Positions 1-6,840 of a stretch of 9,230 bases of DNA are shown in pieces. Made by a program: the position numbers and the translations under genes. This DNA is from Bacteroidota bacterium (GTDB lineage Bacteria > Bacteroidota > Bacteroidia > Chitinophagales > Chitinophagaceae). The notes below the pieces were generated by a model that was given only the letters and a program-made list of their open reading frames with translations, ran no database searches and was not told the origin of the DNA. The stretch is taken from contig JAFAGE010000026.1 in NCBI GenBank assembly GCA_023423015.1, forward strand, positions 1 to 9,230, written 5' to 3'. How positions within the stretch are numbered: position 1 is the stretch's first letter; each line of letters starts with the position of its first letter.

Positions 1-42
1 GCTAAAACCACTACCTTTCGTTTGTAAAAAAAAACGAATAAC

Positions 43-1590
43 GTGGTTATTGCTACCAGATACGCTCTCCTGATAATACATGCAATCGGTTTCCTCTCTT
101 TTCTTGCATTCATCTCGTGCAACTCCAAAGATGTAGAAAAACGCGAACAACACCGGCCGTACATCCATTTTACTCCGCCGGCAAAGTGGATGAACGACCC
201 TAATGGGATGGTGTTTCACAACAATACCTTTCACTTGTTTTACCAGCATTATCCCGATAGTACCATCTGGGGACCTATGCACTGGGCGCACGCAACTTCG
301 AGCGACCTCGTTACATGGCAACATCAACCGATAGCATTGTACCCCGACAGTCTTGGTTATATTTTTTCCGGTAGCGCAGTCGTAGACAGTAACAACACCT
401 CCGGCTTTGGGAAAGACGGCAAGGCTCCGCTTGTAGCCATATTTACACACCACGACCCGGTTGGAGAAAAAGAGGGGCGGGATGATCACCAGTTTCAAAG
501 TATCGCATACAGTACCGACAATGGTAAAACCTGGGTGAAGTATGCTAACAACCCGGTGTTGCGGAATCCAGGTATTGGCGGCTTCCGGGATCCAAAAGTG
601 AGTTGGCATCATCCATCGAAAAAGTGGATCATGGCACTGGCGACTTACGATCGCATAACTTTCTATTCGTCGCCCGACTTAAAGAACTGGAAAAAAGAAA
701 GTGAATTTGGTAAAACTGTCGGTGCGCATGGCGGAGTATGGGAATGTCCTGACCTGTTTCCATTGAAAATTGGAAATGAGGAAGTGTGGATCCTTATAGT
801 GAGTCTCAACCCGGGCGGACCGAATGGCGGTTCGGGCACCCAGTATTTCACCGGAAGATTTGACGGTAGAAATTTCGTTGCTTCGGATACATTGACAAGA
901 TGGATCGACTATGGTCCGGATAACTATGCAGGCGTTACGTGGTCGAATACCGGTGACCGTAAAATCTTTCTGGGATGGATGAACAATTGGCAATATGCCA
1001 ACCAGGTGCCGACTGCAACGTGGCGCGGTGCAGCTACTCTGCCTCGTGATTTGAGTTTGTCAAAAATCGACAACAGTTTTTCTGTTAAGTCAAGCGTTTC
1101 TCCTGAAATACAAAAACTGGTGACCGACACCGTCCGCATTCCCGGTGTCACCGCTGCAGGATTTGACCTCACTGCGAAAATTCCCAAACTCGATGGCGCC
1201 GCACGTTTGTCGTTCTCTACTTCTCATCTCGCCGATTTCAGCATTACTCTTTCAAACACACAAGGTCAGAAAGTGGTAATTGGCTTCGACAAAGCAGGAA
1301 ACGAATATTATATTGACCGTACACAGTCGGGCAAAACAGACTTTGAAAAAGGATTTGCAGCCAGGCACAACGCGCCACGAATCTCAAAAGATTCTACAAC
1401 GAATATGGAGCTCTACATCGACAATGCCTCTGTTGAAATGTTTGCAGACGATGGGCTTACTGTTATGACCGCAGTGTTTTTTCCCGATTCAGATTATACA
1501 AAGATTGTTATTGATTCGCCGAACGGCATCCCATTACAAAATCTGACTTTCTCGAAGCTAAAACAACAATCAGAGACAACTACGAAATGA
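43..1590 (+). CDS. GH32 fructan-hydrolysing lipoprotein (levanase/fructan beta-fructosidase type)
   Basis: Glycoside hydrolase family 32 enzyme that would release fructose from levan, inulin or sucrose-like fructans outside the cytoplasm. Seen: the family signature WMNDPNG at residues 49-55 (nucleophile Asp52), the RDP motif at 182-184 (transition-state stabiliser Asp183) and the WECPD motif at 233-237 (acid/base Glu234), so all three catalytic acids are present. The five-bladed propeller covers about residues 38-345. A C-terminal beta-sandwich follows to about 510, with the usual SVEMF segment near 470. The N-terminus is hydrophobic and ends in FISC with Cys26, a relaxed lipobox, so a lipid-anchored protein is likely. 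The residues after the Cys are rich in Lys, Asp and Glu, which could act as a surface-export signal (inference). The start is GTG: an in-frame TAA lies 15 bp upstream and the next Met is beyond the signal peptide. At 515 aa it is full length for the family. No SusC/SusD partner is in the window. Family assignment is certain; the choice between exo-levanase, inulinase and invertase is not resolved. Confidence 0.95.
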   Translation: MVIATRYALLIIHAIGFLSFLAFISCNSKDVEKREQHRPYIHFTPPAKWMNDPNGMVFHNNTFHLFYQHYPDSTIWGPMHWAHATSSDLVTWQHQPIALYPDSLGYIFSGSAVVDSNNTSGFGKDGKAPLVAIFTHHDPVGEKEGRDDHQFQSIAYSTDNGKTWVKYANNPVLRNPGIGGFRDPKVSWHHPSKKWIMALATYDRITFYSSPDLKNWKKESEFGKTVGAHGGVWECPDLFPLKIGNEEVWILIVSLNPGGPNGGSGTQYFTGRFDGRNFVASDTLTRWIDYGPDNYAGVTWSNTGDRKIFLGWMNNWQYANQVPTATWRGAATLPRDLSLSKIDNSFSVKSSVSPEIQKLVTDTVRIPGVTAAGFDLTAKIPKLDGAARLSFSTSHLADFSITLSNTQGQKVVIGFDKAGNEYYIDRTQSGKTDFEKGFAARHNAPRISKDSTTNMELYIDNASVEMFADDGLTVMTAVFFPDSDYTKIVIDSPNGIPLQNLTFSKLKQQSETTTK

Positions 1591-2949
1591 AGCTACACTC
1601 CGCCTGATATCTTCTTCTGTTGTTGCCCAGGAACACACACTTACACGGATTACTTTGCGTCCCTGCCAAACTGACCCCCCTGCCCAGCATTCACCCTGTT
1701 CCTGGATTTTCTTCAACACGTTTGAAGTTCTCTCGTCGGATTCTGCTACCACAACAACCTGGTTAAATACAACGTCGTTGATCACTTTGAACCCGGGTAC
1801 TTTGGAAATCTCACGTGCAAATTGCAAGGCACGTTCATGCAACGTTGTTACCATTTCATCCAATCCTTGTTTTCCCAGGTATTTGAGAGCTGCCCAGATT
1901 TCGAACACACGTGCGCGTCGCGACATTTCCGGCGAGTAAAACATTCCATCGCGTTCTTTGCTGATAACAAAATAATCTCCGCTCGCCTGCAATGCACCTG
2001 TCAGTGCCTCACGATCGACACACAAAACAAATCCTGAATCATAAGGAGTGTTCAATGTTTTATGCCCGTCAGCAGCCCACGAATGCGCAAGTTCAGCACC
2101 TGCAGTAAGATGTTTAAGCTTGTTTGAAACTGCGGCCCATAAACCAAATGCACCATCGATGTGAATCCAGGCACCGGCATCGCGTGCTTTTTTACATATA
2201 TCATCAAAGCGGTCAAATGCGCCACTGTTTACATTACCGGCCTGCAGTATGAGAATAGTTTTATCATCCAGCTTCGGAAGTTTGTCCGGAATAATTATAC
2301 CCTGTGCGTCGGTTTCAACAAATTCGATACTCTTTTTTCCAAATCCAAGTAAAGCTATGGCCTTGATTACGCTGGAATGCGCTTCGCGGCCGGCAACGAT
2401 TCTTAGTGGCGGCGCACCTGCAAAACCATTTTCATTGAAATTCCATCCTTGATTTTTATACAACCGGAATCGCGCCGCAGCAAGTGCACAAACATTGGCG
2501 GGAGAGGTTCCGCTTACAAAACCCACTGCCGTTTCGGATGGCAAATGGAATAGTTGATTTAGCCATCGTTCAACTACAACCTCAAGTCGCGCAGCAGCAG
2601 GACTCTGCGCATACATGGCGGTGTTCTGATCCCAGAACGTAGATAATTGTTTTGCTGCCATTGAAACAGGCAGTGCACCGCCATCTACAAAACCAAAATA
2701 CCTGCCGTAGATCTGCGCCACAGTGGCCGGAGCAGCATAACGGTTGAGCTGCTCAATTACCTGGATTGCACTACCAACGGTGGCCGGGAACTCCTCATCA
2801 AACATTTTCATGTTTTCGATGGCTTCCGGTGTGGGATAAACATTGCGTTCAGAAATACTGTCTACATACTCGAAAGCAAATTGCTGTGATCTTTCAAATA
2901 CATCTTTGGTTTGCATTTCGGCAAACATCTGGCGCTGTAGGGATGTCAT
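1570..2949 (-). CDS. Group II pyridoxal-phosphate-dependent decarboxylase-like enzyme
   Basis: Fold-type I PLP enzyme of the aromatic-amino-acid/glutamate decarboxylase group, often auto-annotated as 'aspartate aminotransferase family'. Seen: the phosphate-binding segment SGTSPAN at residues 146-152, the ring-stacking His191 in EAHSS, Asp265 in HIDGAF for the pyridine nitrogen, and the Schiff-base Lys297 in ADGHKTLNTPYDSG. All the cofactor residues are therefore present. The length of 459 aa is normal for the family. There is no signal peptide, so it should act in the cytoplasm. The Trp that follows the catalytic HK in classic DOPA/tryptophan decarboxylases is Thr here, which places it in a divergent bacterial branch of unknown substrate. 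The ATG start lies 32 bp behind the stop of the upstream cytochrome gene, so cotranscription is likely. The gene ends inside the 3' end of the convergent GH32 gene (21 bp overlap), with no terminator visible between them. Amino-acid decarboxylation is the best guess; aldolase- or lyase-type chemistry cannot be excluded. Confidence 0.85.
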   Translation of the reverse strand: MTSLQRQMFAEMQTKDVFERSQQFAFEYVDSISERNVYPTPEAIENMKMFDEEFPATVGSAIQVIEQLNRYAAPATVAQIYGRYFGFVDGGALPVSMAAKQLSTFWDQNTAMYAQSPAAARLEVVVERWLNQLFHLPSETAVGFVSGTSPANVCALAAARFRLYKNQGWNFNENGFAGAPPLRIVAGREAHSSVIKAIALLGFGKKSIEFVETDAQGIIIPDKLPKLDDKTILILQAGNVNSGAFDRFDDICKKARDAGAWIHIDGAFGLWAAVSNKLKHLTAGAELAHSWAADGHKTLNTPYDSGFVLCVDREALTGALQASGDYFVISKERDGMFYSPEMSRRARVFEIWAALKYLGKQGLDEMVTTLHERALQFAREISKVPGFKVINDVVFNQVVVVAESDERTSNVLKKIQEQGECWAGGSVWQGRKVIRVSVCSWATTEEDIRRSVASFRSCL

Positions 2950-2981
2950 AAATAATCGTTCAGAAATTAACCAACAGAAAT

Positions 2982-5900
2982 TTATTTGTTGGCTTTCTGA
3001 AGATACGACAACAGGTTCACCGTCTCTTCTTCCGACAAATTGTTTAACAAACCCTGGGGCATCATCGAGGTGGAGGTTACTTCTTTCGATTGGATGGATG
3101 ACTTGTTTATCACAACATCATCCCGGCCAACAACGCGCATTGTGAGCTGACGTTGATTTTCCGACACCACATTGCCGCTGTAGGTTCTTCCATCCCGGGT
3201 TGTTACCACAACCATACGGTAATCGTCCTGGATTTCCGCGCTCGGTGTGAGAATATTGAACAGCAGGTAGTCGAGATTCTGGCGATTCGACCCTGTTAAG
3301 TCAGGCCCGATATTTCCTCCCTGCCCAAACATTTTATGACAAGGGCCACAGGTACTCATGAAAATTTGTTTGCCTGCATTGAGATCGGCCTTCTTTATGT
3401 CATCACCCGTCATCAGTCTGGTATACTTCGCGAATTCCTTGTTGTCACGAGGTTTATCATCAATCGGTCCCCACACCTCCACAAATCCGCTTCCCACTAC
3501 GCGCCGTAATTGGCGCGCTGTATTTGCCGACACATCTTTCCGTGGAATCTTTTTGTTTTTCAAAGCAGTGGTGAGCTGCCAGCCATAAGTTGGCCTCGAC
3601 GACAATGTTTCAATCGCTTCCGCTTTTTCTTCGCCCGACAGTTTGTTGTACTGGTTTAATAGAAATTTGCCGAGATCATCTTCGTCGAACGACGCAATTG
3701 CGCGGATTACATCGCTGCGGAATTGCGATTGCTGAAAGAGACCCGGTAAACGGGGAATTAATTCTTTCCGCTGTTGTGCCGAAAGAGAAAGCAGAGCTTT
3801 TCTCCGCTGGTCCACCGGCGCATTTTTGTCGTCCAGCACAGCCAGGGAACGTTGCGCAACTTCCGTATCGCCAAACAATCCGGCAATCTCATTTGCAAGT
3901 TGTCCTGTTCTGCCGCCTTTATTTTTGATTTTAGCATAAACTGCCGCCCAGGATGCAGGCGCTTTCAGGTCTACCCTACCTTCCATTCCACTTATCATGC
4001 CTTCCAGAAGTTGGTCAAGCGTTGCAGGCTGGGCATCCAGCGTTTTTACCAATTCATCCAGGGCTCCCGCATCCACTGCACGACGACCCATATTCTTCGC
4101 GATTACCGGAATATTGGAAGAAGCCCCTATTTGTAACGCGCGGGTAATATTCCCACTTGCCAAAGGCTCCAATCCAAACCAAATCATTTTTGCCAGATTG
4201 TGATCACCCGCATCTTCACCATGCTTCACAAGTTCTGCAGCAATTCGCCACGCACCTTCTTTATCCATCCGCTGCATTGCAGAGGTAAGATAGAGCCGTA
4301 CCACCGGCGATGGATCGTTTTTCGCCATTCTAACAAACTCATCAACAGCTGCAGCATATGGTTGAAGATCTTCACAGAGCAACTGAATCGCCCAAGCACG
4401 CACATATTCATTTTTATCTTTCAACGCCGCAGTTAATGTTTCTGCAGAAAAGCTTCCGGTAACATGCAGTGCCCACATAGCGCGAAGACGATGACCAGCA
4501 TCTGAAGAAGACCGGAAAATTTGTAACAAATCATTCTGAATGCTCTTATCCAGTTTTCCCTGCGAAGCGCGTGTTTGCAATATCACACGCGCACGTCGCG
4601 CGTGCCAATCGCTTGCATTGGTTTGCAACTGCACGAGCTGCCTGTCGTTCAACTTAGACAGGTCATCATACCGGCCAGCCCAATTGCTTGCTGCTGAATT
4701 TTCCGGTGCAATCCGGAAGATGCGGCCGGTTTCTGAATTAAGAACTTTTTGCCCACAGATATCTGCATCGTGCCAATCCAACGCATATACATTACCGTCA
4801 GGACCGATTTCCATACTAAATCCTACCCATTGCGCATTGTTCGCCATTAGGAAATCATCACCATGACTGGCAACAAATCCGGAACCTTTTGGCGTCAACA
4901 CATCTGTAAGTACTGCGTGTTCGTGTATGTTCGCCATAAAGAGGCGTCCGCGTTGGTCTTGCGGAAATGCATCCGACTGGTAGATGCGTGCACCACCATG
5001 TGCAGAGCGGTGGCTGTGGTTCGTTATGGTTTTGATATCATCATACACATACGGATTAAAATGTTGGCCACCCTGACGGTGATAAATACCTCCTGGTACT
5101 ACGTGCCACATGTGCGGAATAACACAAGCGCTTATAAATAGTTGCCCGTTAGTATCGTAATCAATTCCCCACGGATTACTGAAACCGTGAGCAACCACTT
5201 CAAACCTATCTTTCGTAGGATGATACCGCCACACACCTCCATTGATGTCGGTGCCTTCGCCTTCCAGAATGTCTTCAGGAAAAGGATCCTTGTGTTTGTA
5301 TAATTTACCCTTGCCTTTTGGCTTACGCACTTTAGAAGGCGTTGCGAATCCCTGCAAGCCATACAACCATCCATCAGGTCCCCAATGAAAGCTGTTCAGT
5401 GTTTCATGCCTGTCGCGTATGCCCCATCCCGTTAGTCGCACCTCGATGTCTTTTACGTCAGCCTTATCATCGTGATTCTTGTCAGGAACAAATAACAGGT
5501 TCGGTGGAGCTCCGACAAATACTCCATCAAATCCCACGGCAAGCGCTGCAGGAAATGCGATGTGCTCGAGGAATACTTTCCTGGTATCAGCTTTTCCATC
5601 ATGATTGGTATCTTCTAAGATTATTATCCTGCTATCACCCGCATTTGAAAACCCATGACCCCTTGATTCATAGTCACGGTTTTCGGCTATCCACAGCCGC
5701 CCGCGATCGTCCCAACAGAATGCCATGGGTTGCGTCATCATTGGTTCAGCGGCCCACACGTTTACACGATAGCCGTTTTTTACAGTCATTGTTTTTACAG
5801 CCTCTTCAGGCGTAAGAAACCTGGCTTCGAGCCCTTCACGCTGGGCAACCTCCCACATTTCGGCCTGGGAATACATCCCGTCGTTTCCTGCAAACGAATT

Positions 5901-6803
5901 GTATTGGTCGCTAAGCCTCAGGTCATTCAGTTCACCGGTGTAAACCAAAAGCTGGTGGCGGAAAATTTGTGTTTCTCCCTTGGGAATTTTCAAATCCTCT
6001 TCGCGTGTCGGTGCCGGTCCGATGCCCAGCTCATTGTCAACCCTCCAATGCATGGGATACCCGCGATTCTGCGGATGATCAAAGATGGTAACGTGTGCGA
6101 GGTCGTCACGTCCTTCCACCTGCATGCCTACGTCTACCCACATCGCACGTTGTCCTTCCGCACTTTGATTTCGCTGCCGCACCTGGTTGACTGCTTCGCC
6201 TTTCATCCCTTCTTTCCATGGCATTCGAAGAAACAATCCGCCGTAATCATATTTGCCGATAGTAACATCTGTTTTTGCCTCTCCCCTCCACTCAAGTGAT
6301 AACACATATTGTCCACTGTCTACACTCATCGTCCAGGATTGAGTTTCCGTGAGAACTGTGTTCCCCTTTTCATCAAGCAGATCGTAGATGGTTTGCCACT
6401 TAACCTGTTCACCTTTTTGTTCTACGATGTAGGCCGAATTCTTTTTCCAATAACCATCAGTGGGATGATGGAAATAGTCGCGACCATTAACTTTCGTGAA
6501 TCCCCAATAAAGCCCGGTTTGATGTTTGTGATGCGAGGGACTGTATTCTGTCAATAACCCTTTCCCGTCGGGAGCAACGATAGGATGAATGTAGGGTCTG
6601 AAATCATCCTTTGCATTTTGGATGAGTATCGGCTCCTTGCCATCGCCGCGCATCACTGAAATGGTCCCTGCTTTATCGTCCTGTACCAAAGTCAGCTCAT
6701 CGGATGACATATCAACATCTTTGTTTTTTTCAGAGCTCGCATTGTTACAGGCAGCAAACAAAATCACAAGCAGTAGTGATTTCAATAAAAGCTTTGCAGT
6801 CAT
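2982..6803 (-). CDS. DUF6807 (PmoA-like) / membrane-bound dehydrogenase propeller / HEAT / cytochrome c fusion lipoprotein
   Basis: Large exported protein of 1273 aa with four parts. Residues 1-19 form a lipoprotein signal ending in FAAC (Cys19). Residues about 35-310 match the family misleadingly called 'methane oxygenase PmoA' (DUF6807), with the His-rich segments HHKHQTGLYWG (91-101) and DYFHHPTDGYW (109-119). Residues about 335-700 are a beta-propeller like the 'putative membrane-bound dehydrogenase' domain of Planctomycetes and Verrucomicrobia. This propeller carries two Asp-rich Ca-binding-type loops, DTNHDGKAD (398-406) and DKNHDDKAD (441-449). Residues about 715-1075 are helical HEAT-like repeats. 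Residues about 1140-1273 are a c-type cytochrome of the Pirellula/Verrucomicrobium type: CGPCH at 1152-1156 binds haem, and Met1247 or Met1248 is a candidate distal ligand. The likely role is periplasmic or surface oxidation of a sugar or alcohol with electron transfer to the haem (inference from family knowledge; substrate unknown). It lies 37 bp downstream of the SUMF1-fusion gene and 32 bp upstream of the decarboxylase gene. The frame is open throughout, so the fusion is real in this assembly. Confidence 0.9.
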   Translation of the reverse strand: MTAKLLLKSLLLVILFAACNNASSEKNKDVDMSSDELTLVQDDKAGTISVMRGDGKEPILIQNAKDDFRPYIHPIVAPDGKGLLTEYSPSHHKHQTGLYWGFTKVNGRDYFHHPTDGYWKKNSAYIVEQKGEQVKWQTIYDLLDEKGNTVLTETQSWTMSVDSGQYVLSLEWRGEAKTDVTIGKYDYGGLFLRMPWKEGMKGEAVNQVRQRNQSAEGQRAMWVDVGMQVEGRDDLAHVTIFDHPQNRGYPMHWRVDNELGIGPAPTREEDLKIPKGETQIFRHQLLVYTGELNDLRLSDQYNSFAGNDGMYSQAEMWEVAQREGLEARFLTPEEAVKTMTVKNGYRVNVWAAEPMMTQPMAFCWDDRGRLWIAENRDYESRGHGFSNAGDSRIIILEDTNHDGKADTRKVFLEHIAFPAALAVGFDGVFVGAPPNLLFVPDKNHDDKADVKDIEVRLTGWGIRDRHETLNSFHWGPDGWLYGLQGFATPSKVRKPKGKGKLYKHKDPFPEDILEGEGTDINGGVWRYHPTKDRFEVVAHGFSNPWGIDYDTNGQLFISACVIPHMWHVVPGGIYHRQGGQHFNPYVYDDIKTITNHSHRSAHGGARIYQSDAFPQDQRGRLFMANIHEHAVLTDVLTPKGSGFVASHGDDFLMANNAQWVGFSMEIGPDGNVYALDWHDADICGQKVLNSETGRIFRIAPENSAASNWAGRYDDLSKLNDRQLVQLQTNASDWHARRARVILQTRASQGKLDKSIQNDLLQIFRSSSDAGHRLRAMWALHVTGSFSAETLTAALKDKNEYVRAWAIQLLCEDLQPYAAAVDEFVRMAKNDPSPVVRLYLTSAMQRMDKEGAWRIAAELVKHGEDAGDHNLAKMIWFGLEPLASGNITRALQIGASSNIPVIAKNMGRRAVDAGALDELVKTLDAQPATLDQLLEGMISGMEGRVDLKAPASWAAVYAKIKNKGGRTGQLANEIAGLFGDTEVAQRSLAVLDDKNAPVDQRRKALLSLSAQQRKELIPRLPGLFQQSQFRSDVIRAIASFDEDDLGKFLLNQYNKLSGEEKAEAIETLSSRPTYGWQLTTALKNKKIPRKDVSANTARQLRRVVGSGFVEVWGPIDDKPRDNKEFAKYTRLMTGDDIKKADLNAGKQIFMSTCGPCHKMFGQGGNIGPDLTGSNRQNLDYLLFNILTPSAEIQDDYRMVVVTTRDGRTYSGNVVSENQRQLTMRVVGRDDVVINKSSIQSKEVTSTSMMPQGLLNNLSEEETVNLLSYLQKANK

Positions 6804-6840
6804 GTCAGGTTTAAACTATTTTTTTATTATAATCTGTCGG

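Noticed and set aside
5859..6701. True particulate methane monooxygenase subunit suggested by the 'PmoA' family name.
   Set aside because: The region lacks transmembrane helices and is a soluble exported domain. The name is a known misnomer for the DUF6807 family.
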